Assembly (NCBI RefSeq): GCF_039831995.1
Contig: NZ_JBDOIO010000004.1
Coordinates: 1,502,810 to 1,566,809 of the forward strand
Direction: 5' to 3'
Origin: Paenibacillus pabuli
Lineage (GTDB): Bacteria; Bacillota; Bacilli; Paenibacillales; Paenibacillaceae
Length of the DNA: 64,000 nucleotides
Shown: positions 1 through 8,471 of the stretch, piece by piece
How the letters are laid out: each line of letters starts with the position of its first letter
Position numbering within the stretch: the stretch's first letter is position 1
Notes under the pieces: model-generated
Databases searched by the model: none
What the model saw: only the letters and a program-made list of their open reading frames with translations
Told to the model about the DNA's origin: nothing
Translations under genes and position numbers: made by a program

Positions 1-246
1 GAGATGAGCGAAGGTATGATTGTAATGAGCCAGCTTGCAGAGACCAATGTACCCGGTATTTTTTCGGCAGGAGATTGTGCAACCCATGAGAGTAAAGTAC
101 GACTGATTGCCGGAGCTTTTAATGATGCGATTGTGGCGGTAAACAGTGCGAAACAATACTTGAATCCGAAGGCGCCTAAGATGGCCTATGTTTCTTCACA
201 TAATGACATTTTCCGAGAGAAAAATCGGCATATTACAGGTTGCTGA
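1..246 (+). CDS. Ferredoxin--NADP reductase (TrxR-like, YumC type), C-terminal fragment
   Basis: The 5' end lies outside the window; 81 codons remain and end in TGA. The fragment holds the C-terminal FAD-binding signature of the thioredoxin-reductase-like flavoprotein fold: a PGIFSAGD motif, then KVRLIAGAF and an alternating A/V helix ending in NAKQYLNP-like residues. The glycine-rich GD motif followed by a KV-LI-x-GF-like block and an extended polar tail is more like the YumC/YcgT ferredoxin--NADP(+) reductases of Bacillus than thioredoxin reductase itself. Such enzymes are soluble homodimers passing electrons between NADPH and ferredoxin or flavodoxin. No clear terminator separates it from purT, but the 250-bp gap argues for independent transcription. 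Thioredoxin reductase is the alternative. Confidence 0.7.
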   Translation, partial: EMSEGMIVMSQLAETNVPGIFSAGDCATHESKVRLIAGAFNDAIVAVNSAKQYLNPKAPKMAYVSSHNDIFREKNRHITGC

Positions 247-314
247 ACTCTCGGGAAGAAGGTAGGATCAGGTTCATTGGTGATCTCAGATCAATATTAC
301 AATCATATCCTTGA

Positions 315-496
315 TTTGGGAGGAATGGAAAGAGTATCGAATCTGTGAACGGTAATTGTAAAAATTGATCGAAAAAACACAAAAAATCTTGTAAAATTCA
401 CAAGAAAAATAGGGAGCACTCTTGCAATCTTTAACCAAAACCCCGAAAATAGAGAGACAGATATAGAAGATTTCTCTTTGGGAGGATTGGAAAGAA
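315..496 (+). repeat. Duplicated 20-bp ribosome-binding-site-like segment upstream of purT
   Basis: Positions 315-334 and 477-496 are near-identical (18 of 20 bases), both built around TTTGGGAGGA-TTGGAAAGA. The downstream copy supplies the Shine-Dalgarno of purT. The upstream copy is not followed by a convincing reading frame. Between them at 387-405 is a TCTTGT-N7-ACAAGA inverted repeat. The function is unknown; it may be a small local duplication. Confidence 0.4.
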
Positions 497-497
497 C

Positions 498-1685
498 ATG
501 TGGGGTGCTCCTTTTACGGCTCAAGCCAAAAAAATGCTACTGCTGGGTAGCGGAGAATTGGGAAAAGAGGTCGTTATTGAGGCCCATCGACTGGGAGTTG
601 AAACGATCGCTGTAGATCGTTATGACAATGCTCCTGCCATGCAGGTAGCACACCGGTCTTACTGCATCGACATGTTAGATGCCGAAGCTCTGAAACAATT
701 GATCCGTAAGGAGAAACCTCATTACATCGTACCTGAGATTGAGGCGATTGCGACAGAAGCCTTGTTGGAGCTTGAAGAAGAGGGATTTTGTGTTGTGCCG
801 ACGGCACGTGCTGCCCGTTTGACCATGGATCGCGAAGGCATCCGGCGTTTGGCGGCTGAACAATTGAAGCTTCCGACAGCATCCTATCTTTTCGCGAACA
901 ACTTGGACGAACTCCAAGAAGCCGTTCGTAAATTGGGTACACCTTGTGTGATCAAACCATTGATGAGTTCTTCCGGCAAAGGGCAGAGTGTATGCCGCAC
1001 GCTGGATGACGTAGAGAATTGCTGGAATATTGCTCTATCTGGAGCACGCGGCAAATCGGTACGTGTCATCGTGGAGAGCTTTGTGAAATTTGACAGTGAA
1101 ATAACGCTGCTCACCGTAAGATCCGTATCAGGAACTGTATTTTGTCCTCCGATTGGTCACATTCAAAAGGATGGGGATTATGTCGAATCATGGCAGCCGC
1201 ATGCAATGACTCCGCAGCAATGGGAGCAAGCCTGTGATATTGCCAAGTCTGTGACCGATGAGCTGGGTGGTTATGGGCTGTTCGGCGTCGAACTATTCTT
1301 GACCTCAGACGGAGTCGTGTTCAGCGAGGTATCCCCTCGTCCGCATGATACAGGTATGGTTACCATGGTCACGCAAGACAGCTCCGAGTTTGCACTGCAT
1401 GTGCGTGCAATACTTGGTTTCCCTGTGACAGATGTACATCTGCTTACACCTGGAGCTTCAGCTACGCTGAAAGCCAATCATGAAACATCCGACTTTACTA
1501 TAGGCGGGATTGAAGAAGCACTGGCTCTTCCACGTACTCAGGTTCGTGTATTTGGGAAACCTGAGGCCAAAGTGGGACGCCGGATGGCTGTGGCACTTAG
1601 TGCTAGCCACGATGTGGAAGAAGCTCGTAAAACGGCGGTTCAAGCCGCAAATATGCTGAAAGTGGAGGTAAATCATGTCCAATAA
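498..1685 (+). CDS. purT: Formate-dependent phosphoribosylglycinamide formyltransferase
   Basis: This ATP-grasp enzyme of purine synthesis converts GAR plus formate plus ATP to formyl-GAR without folate, in the cytosol. The 395-residue product matches the usual PurT length. It has the N-terminal [13 protein letters not shown] nucleotide-fold motif, [29 protein letters not shown], and the flexible ATP loop MSSSGKGQS near residue 157. It also has the metal/ATP-binding block GLFGVELFL...[13 protein letters not shown] in the C-terminal half. The start is the ATG at 498, 11 nt after a GGAGGA Shine-Dalgarno; an internal ATG before the LLLGSGE motif is possible but would clip the N-terminus. The next gene overlaps its last 11 nt, so the two are probably translated together. 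The family identity is secure. Confidence 0.97.
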   Translation: MWGAPFTAQAKKMLLLGSGELGKEVVIEAHRLGVETIAVDRYDNAPAMQVAHRSYCIDMLDAEALKQLIRKEKPHYIVPEIEAIATEALLELEEEGFCVVPTARAARLTMDREGIRRLAAEQLKLPTASYLFANNLDELQEAVRKLGTPCVIKPLMSSSGKGQSVCRTLDDVENCWNIALSGARGKSVRVIVESFVKFDSEITLLTVRSVSGTVFCPPIGHIQKDGDYVESWQPHAMTPQQWEQACDIAKSVTDELGGYGLFGVELFLTSDGVVFSEVSPRPHDTGMVTMVTQDSSEFALHVRAILGFPVTDVHLLTPGASATLKANHETSDFTIGGIEEALALPRTQVRVFGKPEAKVGRRMAVALSASHDVEEARKTAVQAANMLKVEVNHVQ

Positions 1686-2133
1686 TGCCCAGGCCCCTGT
1701 ACTGATGATCCGAGAGTGTGAACTGCGAGATGCTGAAGCGGTAACGGGACTGATGCGAGAGGTCAGCTACCCGACAACAGCCAATGTCATGAAAGAGCGC
1801 ATTGAAGGTTTGGAGAATAATCCAAACGCGTGCATGCTTGTTGCCGAAGTGGATGAACAAATTATTGGTATGATCGGCTTGCAATGTGTGCAAAGTCATG
1901 CCTATCCGGAACCTGCCGCTCAAATTACGTCCTTGATTGTAGGGCAAGAGCACCGTGGAGGCGGCATTGGCCGTCGTCTGATGGCTCGTGCCGAGGACTG
2001 GGGCAGACAGCAAGGTGGGAAACAATTGTTTGTCACCGGTGCGAATCGTGAAGTTGCTTCATCAACGTATTCTTTCTATGAGCACATTGGTTTTCAAAAG
2101 AGAGGATATCGTTTCAGTAAAGTCCTTCTATAG
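1675..2133 (+). CDS. GNAT family N-acetyltransferase
   Basis: A 152-residue single-domain acetyltransferase of the GNAT superfamily, which moves the acetyl group of acetyl-CoA to an amine. The acetyl-CoA pyrophosphate loop (motif A) is seen as [13 protein letters not shown] around residues 90-102, after the beta-4 strand AQITSLIVG. Motif B appears as the terminal [18 protein letters not shown] segment. The N-terminus ([19 protein letters not shown]) is the normal first strand and helix. The ATG lies inside the last codons of purT (11-nt overlap), so expression is presumably coupled. The substrate cannot be read from sequence. A strong terminator follows. Confidence 0.9.
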   Translation: MSNNAQAPVLMIRECELRDAEAVTGLMREVSYPTTANVMKERIEGLENNPNACMLVAEVDEQIIGMIGLQCVQSHAYPEPAAQITSLIVGQEHRGGGIGRRLMARAEDWGRQQGGKQLFVTGANREVASSTYSFYEHIGFQKRGYRFSKVLL

Positions 2134-2197
2134 AAAAGATTCTTCAAAACATAAGTACCTATCCTTCAACCCGATCGTTGATGTATAGGTAACTCGA

Positions 2198-2239
2198 GAC
2201 ATTCGGACAAGATGTATTGATTCCGGATGTCTTTTTTTT
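2198..2239 (+). terminator. Rho-independent terminator of purT-GNAT operon
   Basis: A 10-bp stem GACATTCGGA / TCCGGATGTC (one G-U pair) is followed by eight T residues. Confidence 0.85.
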
Positions 2240-2503
2240 GGTTAAAAAAGGACGCACCTTTGAATACGTATTTCCTATATGATAGGCAGTAGGCAATCCA
2301 ATTAAAAAATCAGGTAATGGCTTATTTCAACATATACAGGCTATAGAGCTTATTATGTATGCGTGCACGCATCCAACTTCTGCAGTATGCACAGATATAT
2401 AATCATGTCTTAGCGCGTACGTGACCTCAATAGTTAAACCTTCCGAATACTTTTGAATCAACAATAATGATTACAAAAAAGTAACTTTTCCATAATTTAT
2501 AGG
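2240..2503. other. AT-rich intergenic stretch with a 14-bp palindrome
   Basis: No gene is seen here. The only marked structure is a perfect palindrome ATGCGTGCACGCAT at 2359-2372 in otherwise AT-rich DNA. It lies about 145 bp upstream of the CAP-protein promoter, so a link to that promoter is unproven. Confidence 0.4.
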
Positions 2504-2532
2504 TTCACATCACTCGTATGAATTGGTATACT
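2504..2532 (+). promoter_or_regulatory. SigA-type promoter of the CAP-domain gene
   Basis: TTCACA, a 17-bp spacer, then TATACT: 5/6 matches in each hexamer with ideal spacing. Transcription would start near 2539, giving a leader of about 45 nt. Confidence 0.7.
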
Positions 2533-2582
2533 GCTAGAGTGTTCATTACAAAGTTGTAACTAATTACTTTTCGAGGAGATGA

Positions 2583-3353
2583 ATGAATTTGAAAAAGAAC
2601 TTGTTGAAAACTGTCGTCGCTGGAAGTCTGACAGCTGTACTGGCCGTAGGAATTATGCTCCCTGCTTCTGCATCTGCAGCAGAGGTATCCACATATAAAG
2701 CTACATTTAAACTTACGGATGCAACCAGCCTGAAAACATGGCTTGAAAAGTGGATGAAGGATAACGGAATTACGGTATCGAATGGTCAGGTTGTTAAACA
2801 ACCAGCAGCACAGCCCGAAACTGCGAAACCAGAAACAACTAAACCAGAAACAACTAAACCGGAAACAACAAAACCGTCTCAACCAACGCAAGAAGAGAAA
2901 CCGGCTGCTACGCCAGCGGAAAAGCCTGAGAACAGCGGCAACACAGGTAACAATACAAGCAACAGTGGTAATGAGTCTGCACAATCCGATTTTGCAGCAC
3001 AGGTTGTAAAACTTGTAAATGCTGAGCGTGCCAAAGCAGGTCTGAGCGCACTGGCTTCAGATGCACTGCTTGATAAAGTTGCTCTTGCCAAAGCAAAAGA
3101 CATGAGCAATAACAACTATTTTGATCACCAATCACCAACTTATGGTTCTCCATTTGATATGATGAAACAATTTGGAGTAACTTACAGCTATGCTGGTGAG
3201 AACATCGCCAAAGGTCAAAAAACACCTCAGGAAGTGGTTACTGCGTGGATGAACAGTGAAGGACACCGTGCGAATATACTGAGCAAAAACTTCACCCAAA
3301 TCGGTGTTGGATACTACAACGGGTACTGGGCTCAAGAATTTATCGGCAAATAA
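2583..3353 (+). CDS. Secreted CAP-domain (SCP/PR-1, YkwD-like) protein
   Basis: 256 residues. An N-terminal Sec signal peptide (MNLKKNLLK core, hydrophobic AVLAVGIML, cleavage after ASA around residue 33) is followed by a helical region, then a Pro/Thr/Lys linker of about 70 residues with repeated KPETT units. The C-terminal CAP domain spans roughly residues 135-256. Its motifs are LVNAERAKAGL, FDHQSP, AGENIAKG, GHRANIL and IGVGYYNGYWAQEF, including the His/Glu/His cleft residues. Bacterial CAP proteins of this type are exported and of unclear activity. The ATG at 2583 is only 4 nt from the GAGGAG box, while the in-frame TTG at 2589 is 10 nt away, so the true start may be two codons later. 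The gene is monocistronic, between its own promoter and terminator. Confidence 0.93.
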   Translation: MNLKKNLLKTVVAGSLTAVLAVGIMLPASASAAEVSTYKATFKLTDATSLKTWLEKWMKDNGITVSNGQVVKQPAAQPETAKPETTKPETTKPETTKPSQPTQEEKPAATPAEKPENSGNTGNNTSNSGNESAQSDFAAQVVKLVNAERAKAGLSALASDALLDKVALAKAKDMSNNNYFDHQSPTYGSPFDMMKQFGVTYSYAGENIAKGQKTPQEVVTAWMNSEGHRANILSKNFTQIGVGYYNGYWAQEFIGK

Positions 3354-3387
3354 GTCATTTGAATGAACAATTTTCAGATTTAAATCG

Positions 3388-3439
3388 AAAAAAAGGTTAT
3401 GTCAGCACAGCGAAATCTGTGTGAGGCATAGCCTTTTTT
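3388..3439 (+). terminator. Terminator after the CAP-domain gene
   Basis: The stem AAGGTTATG / GGCATAGCCTT has a long loop and is followed by six T residues. Confidence 0.75.
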
Positions 3440-3476
3440 CATTTACAAATTTACAAAAAGAATTGAGCGGCAAAAT

Positions 3477-3505
3477 TTGCAAATTAACGACAGAACATTT
3501 ATGTT
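3477..3505 (+). promoter_or_regulatory. Possible SigA promoter of the SGNH-ABC operon
   Basis: TTGCAA, 17 bp, TATGTT: 4/6 matches in each hexamer. It is the best candidate in the 150 bp before the SGNH hydrolase gene. Confidence 0.35.
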
Positions 3506-3589
3506 ATTTAGAAAAAGCGTCATCTTAATGTAAAAACCATTTTAAATTCTAAGTACCCAACCAGGCGTACATGAGCGGAGATGTGAAGA

Positions 3590-4456
3590 ATGAAAAGAAA
3601 AACCCTTGATTCAGCGCCATGGATCTGGAGAACGATCAGTACCGTGTCTGTATTGGCAACGCTTCTGCTATTATTCGGCTTTGGTTATGCCATAAAAGAT
3701 GTCATCTTTCCAGAGGGAGATCCAGCATTAGGTACGAGGCAGTCTTCAAACACGCCAGCTGATGAAGCCAGCAAACCTGCAGCTCCAGTCGAGGACGGTA
3801 AGATTCGAATGGCTGTCATTGGTGATTCTCTGGCTAGAGGTACGGGGGATGATGAAGGACTAGGTTTTGTAAGGCGTGCAGGCAATCTTTTGAAGGAGCA
3901 GGGATATGATGTTCAGGTTCTTAACAATTTGGGAGTTAACGGCCTAAGAACGGAGGCATTACTAAGTAAACTGGATGAACAGGGTGTACGTTATGTACTT
4001 CAGCAATCCAACTTTATCTTGTTGTCCATTGGAGCTAACGATCTCTTTCAGGGTGGTCAGGTCTTGCAGGGGGAGGATCCGCCAACCGCCGAAACGCTGG
4101 CTGCAGCATTACCCGAAACGTCCAAGCGTCTCCAAGAGATTTTGAAGAAAGTAAAGGAGATTAATCCGGACGCACAGATTGCGTACATAGGCCTATACAA
4201 CCCGTTTGGTGATGTGAAGGAACTGGAGGTACCCGGTAATGCGGTTGTAGCGGCGTGGAACGATGCTGCGCTCCAAATATTGAACCAAGAGGATAAGATG
4301 ACGCTAGTACCAACCTTTGATTTGTTTGAAAATCATCTGGGTGAGTATCTCTCTTCCGATCACTTCCACCCCAATGGTGCAGGGTACGAGGAGATTGCGG
4401 TTCGGATCGCGCAGGAATATCAGGCTGAAACACCTGCAGAAGGGAGCACGAACTAA
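3590..4456 (+). CDS. Membrane-anchored SGNH/GDSL hydrolase (YpmR-like)
   Basis: 288 residues. An N-terminal membrane segment (about 14-35) is followed by a polar linker and an extracytoplasmic SGNH-fold domain. The catalytic serine is Ser80 in the block I motif VIGDSLARG. Block II glycine is in NNLGVNGLRT, block III is GANDL, and block V is DHFHPNGAGY with the Asp/His pair. The family hydrolyses ester or acyl groups on lipids or cell-wall glycans; the substrate here is unknown. The start ATG follows a GGAGATGTGAAG region. The stop codon TAATG overlaps the ATG of the ABC ATPase, so hydrolase and exporter are probably made together. Confidence 0.92.
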   Translation: MKRKTLDSAPWIWRTISTVSVLATLLLLFGFGYAIKDVIFPEGDPALGTRQSSNTPADEASKPAAPVEDGKIRMAVIGDSLARGTGDDEGLGFVRRAGNLLKEQGYDVQVLNNLGVNGLRTEALLSKLDEQGVRYVLQQSNFILLSIGANDLFQGGQVLQGEDPPTAETLAAALPETSKRLQEILKKVKEINPDAQIAYIGLYNPFGDVKELEVPGNAVVAAWNDAALQILNQEDKMTLVPTFDLFENHLGEYLSSDHFHPNGAGYEEIAVRIAQEYQAETPAEGSTN

Positions 4457-5421
4457 TGGCAGAGCCACAGAGCGATTATGTACTGTCTGTGCAGCATCTT
4501 AAGAAGAAAATAGGACGCAAGTGGATTATCAAAGATGTGACTTTTGAAGTGAAGCCAGGAGAAATTTTTGGTTTTCTCGGTCCGAACGGAGCGGGTAAAA
4601 CAACAACCATTCGGATGCTCGTTGACCTGATCAAACCGACGGAAGGCAAAATAAAAGTCTGTGGTTACGATGTGAATCGCGATCCTGAGCGTGCTTTGCA
4701 ATATGTTGGTTCTATCGTGGAAAATCCCGAGGTATATACATACTTGACAGGTTGGGAGAACCTGGAGCACTTTGCCCGGATGCAGCCTGGTGTTGATCAT
4801 GCCCGTATTCAGGAAGTGGTTGATATTGTTCGTCTGGATCAGCGAATTCATGATAAAGTGAGAACGTATTCGTTAGGTATGCGTCAACGGTTGGGTATTG
4901 CTCAAGCCTTGCTTGGACGCCCGCGTCTGCTGATTCTGGATGAGCCAACCAACGGACTGGATCCCAAAGGGATTAAGGAGCTTCGTGTCTTTATCAAACA
5001 ACTTGCAAGCGAAGGTATGGCTGTATTTGTCAGCAGTCACCTGCTGAGCGAAATTCAGCTTTTGTGTGACAGGGTTGCCATTATCAGTGCAGGCCGTGTT
5101 CTTGCGGTTGGGGGCGTAAGCGAATTAATCGAGGATCACTCTAAATTCGCCATTTGGCATGTCTCACCTCTGGAGGAGGGCAAAAGAATGCTGCTTGATG
5201 CAGGTATTGCGCTAGTGGATCGCCCTGCTGAGGTGATGGATGATACCATTATTGCAGGACTTGGACCCAATGCGGTCGTTGCTGAAATGCACGAGGATCG
5301 TATAGCGGATCTTGTGAATCAGATGGTTCAGGCAGGAATTCAGGTTGAAGGTGTGCAGCGGGTTCAGCCAACATTGGAACAATTATTCTTAAAGATGACT
5401 GAAGGTGAATCCATTGAGTAA
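4456..5421 (+). CDS. ABC transporter ATP-binding protein (BcrA/CcmA-type)
   Basis: A 321-residue cytosolic nucleotide-binding subunit. The Walker A is GPNGAGKTT near residue 42. The signature motif is the degenerate YSLGMRQRLGIAQ, and Walker B is LLILDEPTNGLDP, followed by the switch His in VSSHLLSEI. The additional C-terminal domain of about 100 residues is typical of the DRA/BcrA group that pairs with ABC-2 permeases. Its ATG overlaps the hydrolase stop codon by one base and its end overlaps the permease gene. The transported substrate is not evident; antibiotic, lipid or cell-wall precursor export are all seen in this group. Confidence 0.95.
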   Translation: MAEPQSDYVLSVQHLKKKIGRKWIIKDVTFEVKPGEIFGFLGPNGAGKTTTIRMLVDLIKPTEGKIKVCGYDVNRDPERALQYVGSIVENPEVYTYLTGWENLEHFARMQPGVDHARIQEVVDIVRLDQRIHDKVRTYSLGMRQRLGIAQALLGRPRLLILDEPTNGLDPKGIKELRVFIKQLASEGMAVFVSSHLLSEIQLLCDRVAIISAGRVLAVGGVSELIEDHSKFAIWHVSPLEEGKRMLLDAGIALVDRPAEVMDDTIIAGLGPNAVVAEMHEDRIADLVNQMVQAGIQVEGVQRVQPTLEQLFLKMTEGESIE

Positions 5422-6403
5422 GATCATGCCGCTCATCCGAAATGAAACGATCAAGATGGTGAAGAAAAAACGCCTTTATATTATATTCATTGTACTTGCG
5501 GTTCTGGTTCCGATGTTTACGTATGCCCAGATGAAATCTGCGGAAAATAACCGTGACAAATTTGGAGGCGACTGGAGACTTGAACTTCAGCAGGCAATCA
5601 CGGATAATCAAAATTCACTGGGTAGTGACCGGGTGCCTGAAGAATACAAAAAGTACCGGACGGTTTACATCCAGCAGATGCAGTATTATCTGGAAAATGA
5701 CGTGAATCCGGAGGAGCCCAATGGTGTAACCTTTACGCGGGAATTCATGAATAATGCGGTTGGCTTGTTTATTCCGCTGCTTATTATGGCCATTGCCTCG
5801 GACTTGGTGTCCGGTGAACGCACAACAGGAACCATCAAGATGCTGCTAACTCGTCCGGTCAAACGCTGGAAGGTATTGTTCAGCAAATTGGTCACCCTTA
5901 TTATGTTTGTGTCTATAATCGTCGTATCTGCGTATATTATCTGTTACGTTATATCAGGTGCAGTTTTCGGATATAAAGGTTTCGGCATGCCGATCTTTAC
6001 CGGATTCAAGGTCGTGGGTACCGATGTGGATCTGTCTGCCGTACACGCCGTGGATCAATGGCTGTATCTTCTCATGCAGGCAGGATTGATTTGGTTTGTA
6101 AGCGTCATTGTGGCAATCCTGGCCTTTATGGTTTCCGTACTGGTGCGAAGCACTGCAGCAAGTATTGTTATAATGATGGCTGCGCTTATCGCAGGAACCA
6201 TTCTCACGAATATGGCTGCCTCCTGGCAGTCGGCCAAATACCTGTTCATGGTTAATCTGGAACTTCCGGATTATTTGTCGGGTGGATTGCCGCCGATTGA
6301 AGGAATGAATTTGGGTTTTTCCCTTATTGTGCTTAGTGTTTGGGGCATTGCCTCACTCATTGTGTCATTCCTTGTCTTTACGAAACGGGATATCTTGAAT
6401 TAA
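5414..6403 (+). CDS. ABC-2 type transporter permease
   Basis: About 330 residues. The first membrane helix follows the charged RNETIKMVKKKRL stretch. A large extracytoplasmic loop of about 100 polar residues follows, then five membrane helices in the C-terminal two thirds. The segment LVSGERTTGTIKMLLTRPVKRWKVLFSK, split over a loop, is the classic coupling region of ABC-2 (NosY/GldA-like) permeases. A GTG at 5405 could open the frame, but the TTG at 5414 lies 7 nt after a GAAGGTG ribosome site and is preferred. Either start overlaps the ATPase gene. It forms the exporter with the preceding ATPase. Confidence 0.92.
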   Translation: MSKIMPLIRNETIKMVKKKRLYIIFIVLAVLVPMFTYAQMKSAENNRDKFGGDWRLELQQAITDNQNSLGSDRVPEEYKKYRTVYIQQMQYYLENDVNPEEPNGVTFTREFMNNAVGLFIPLLIMAIASDLVSGERTTGTIKMLLTRPVKRWKVLFSKLVTLIMFVSIIVVSAYIICYVISGAVFGYKGFGMPIFTGFKVVGTDVDLSAVHAVDQWLYLLMQAGLIWFVSVIVAILAFMVSVLVRSTAASIVIMMAALIAGTILTNMAASWQSAKYLFMVNLELPDYLSGGLPPIEGMNLGFSLIVLSVWGIASLIVSFLVFTKRDILN

Positions 6404-6479
6404 AATGGACAAGGATAAGAAAACATCTGTTTGCATTTTAGGCATTTTTTCAGTTGCAAGTTAAGAAGGGGGAGCATGA

Positions 6480-8459
6480 ATGGTCGAGCAAATCGATATG
6501 TCGGCAGGTTCGACAGGCGGAGGACAGGGGTCTTCAGGCTACGACGCGGACGACATTCAAGTACTTGAAGGACTGGTAGCGGTTCGGAAACGGCCGGGGA
6601 TGTATATCGGCAGCACCAGTACTTCAGGTCTTCATCATTTGGTATGGGAAATTGTGGACAACGCTGTCGACGAGCATCTCGCCAAATTCTGCTCCAAAAT
6701 CGATATCACGCTGCATAAGGACGGTTCTATTACGGTTCAGGATAACGGAAGGGGAATTCCGACAGGTATACATAAAACAGGGATTCCTACTCCCCAGGTC
6801 GTGTTTACGATTTTGCACGCAGGCGGAAAGTTCGGTGGATCAGGATATAAGAAATCAGGCGGACTGCACGGCGTAGGTGCTTCGGTTACGAACGCTTTGT
6901 CGGAGTGGCTTGAAGTCGAAATCTTCCGTGATGGCAAGATTCATCGTCAACGTTTTGAATATTGGCAGGACAAAAAGGGCGTCGAACATGTCGGAGAGCC
7001 GGTAACAGGACTCGAAGTACTCGGGAATACCAACCGGACAGGGACTAAGGTAACGTTCAAACCCGATATTCGCGTCTTCCAAAATGGCATCCAATTGAAT
7101 TATGATACACTGGCAGAACGACTTCAGGAGATTGCTTTTCTGAACTCGGGCCTGAAAATCGTTCTTAAAGATGAACGCTCAGGCAATCAGGATGAGTACA
7201 TGTATGAAGGCGGAGCAAGCCAGTTTGTTGCTTATTTGAACGAAAATAAAGATGTGCTGCATGATGTCATTCACTTCTATGCGGAGAAGGACGACATTGA
7301 GGTGGAAGTGGCGATCCAGTATAACGCAGGGTATACCGAAACGCTGGCTTCTTTTGTTAACTCGATCCCGACCAGGGGCGGCGGTACACATGAGACCGGA
7401 TTCAAGACGGCTTATACCCGTGTGATGAACGACTATGCAAGACGGACCAGCATGATTAAGGAAAAAGACAAAAACCTGGAGGGCAATGACCTGCGCGAAG
7501 GCATGATGGCTGTCATCAGCGTAAAAATGTCCGAAGTCGAATTCGTTGGACAAACGAAAGATCAACTCGGTAGCGCTTCCGCTCGAAGTGCGGTCGATTC
7601 GGTCGTTGCAGAGAACATGCAGCGGTTTTTGGAAGAAAACCCGCAGGTGGCTCAGACGTTGATTCGCAAAGCGGTTCAGGCCTCCAAAGCAAGAGAAGCT
7701 GCACGTAAGGCCCGTGACGAGATGCGTACAGGCAAAAAGCGCAGTGAAAGTTCCAACCTGAATGGCAAGCTGACTCCGGCACAATCCAAGGATTTTACCC
7801 GAAACGAGCTGTTTATTGTCGAAGGTGATTCCGCAGGAGGCTCTGCCAAACAGGGACGAGATTCGAAGATTCAAGCCATACTGCCTCTAAAGGGAAAACC
7901 GCTCAATCCGGAAAAAGCAAAGCTGGCGGATATTCTCAAAAACGAGGAATATCGTGCGATTACGGCTGCGATCGGAGCGGGTATTGGGACTGAATTTGCC
8001 GTTGAAGACAGCAATTATTCCAAAATCATAATTATGACCGATGCGGACACGGATGGTGCACATATTCAGGTGCTGCTGTTGACTTTCTTTTACCGTTATA
8101 TGAAACCGCTGATTGATGAAGGTAAAGTATTTATTGCACAGCCGCCATTGTATAAGCTCACCCGCAAGTCCGGTAAAATGGCAAGTGTTCGCTATGCTTG
8201 GACGGATGACGAGCTGGCGAATTACATGAAAGAGTTTGGAAACAATGTCGAACTTCAGCGGTATAAAGGTCTGGGTGAGATGAATCCGGATCAACTGTGG
8301 GAGACGACGATGAATCCGGAGACACGGACGCTGCTCAAGGTGGAGATTGTGGATGCTGCCAAAGCCGAGCGCCGTGTGTCTACACTTATGGGTGATAAGG
8401 TCGATCCGCGTAAACGCTGGATTGTAGAGAATGTCGACTTTACAGAGTACGAAGAATAG
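6480..8459 (+). CDS. parE: DNA topoisomerase IV subunit B
   Basis: 659 residues, the usual ParE size. The GHKL ATPase domain comes first (NAVDEHLAK, DNGRGIPTGIH, LHAGGKFGGSGYK, GGLHGVGASVTNALS), then the transducer domain. The TOPRIM domain follows, with EGDSAGGSAKQGRD near residue 445 and MTDADTDGAHIQ. The Gln in GAHIQ and the DADTDGA context fit ParE rather than GyrB. The C-terminus carries the YKGLGEMNPDQLWETTM block. Topoisomerase IV decatenates replicated chromosomes. The gene is followed after 12 nt by parC, a standard parEC operon. The Shine-Dalgarno AAGGGGGAG is 5 nt from the ATG. Confidence 0.98.
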   Translation: MVEQIDMSAGSTGGGQGSSGYDADDIQVLEGLVAVRKRPGMYIGSTSTSGLHHLVWEIVDNAVDEHLAKFCSKIDITLHKDGSITVQDNGRGIPTGIHKTGIPTPQVVFTILHAGGKFGGSGYKKSGGLHGVGASVTNALSEWLEVEIFRDGKIHRQRFEYWQDKKGVEHVGEPVTGLEVLGNTNRTGTKVTFKPDIRVFQNGIQLNYDTLAERLQEIAFLNSGLKIVLKDERSGNQDEYMYEGGASQFVAYLNENKDVLHDVIHFYAEKDDIEVEVAIQYNAGYTETLASFVNSIPTRGGGTHETGFKTAYTRVMNDYARRTSMIKEKDKNLEGNDLREGMMAVISVKMSEVEFVGQTKDQLGSASARSAVDSVVAENMQRFLEENPQVAQTLIRKAVQASKAREAARKARDEMRTGKKRSESSNLNGKLTPAQSKDFTRNELFIVEGDSAGGSAKQGRDSKIQAILPLKGKPLNPEKAKLADILKNEEYRAITAAIGAGIGTEFAVEDSNYSKIIIMTDADTDGAHIQVLLLTFFYRYMKPLIDEGKVFIAQPPLYKLTRKSGKMASVRYAWTDDELANYMKEFGNNVELQRYKGLGEMNPDQLWETTMNPETRTLLKVEIVDAAKAERRVSTLMGDKVDPRKRWIVENVDFTEYEE

Positions 8460-8471
8460 AAGGTGCTTGGA

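Noticed and set aside
7179..7874. 231-codon minus-strand frame
   Set aside because: It is antisense to parE, whose protein is certain; there is no ribosome site and no family resemblance.
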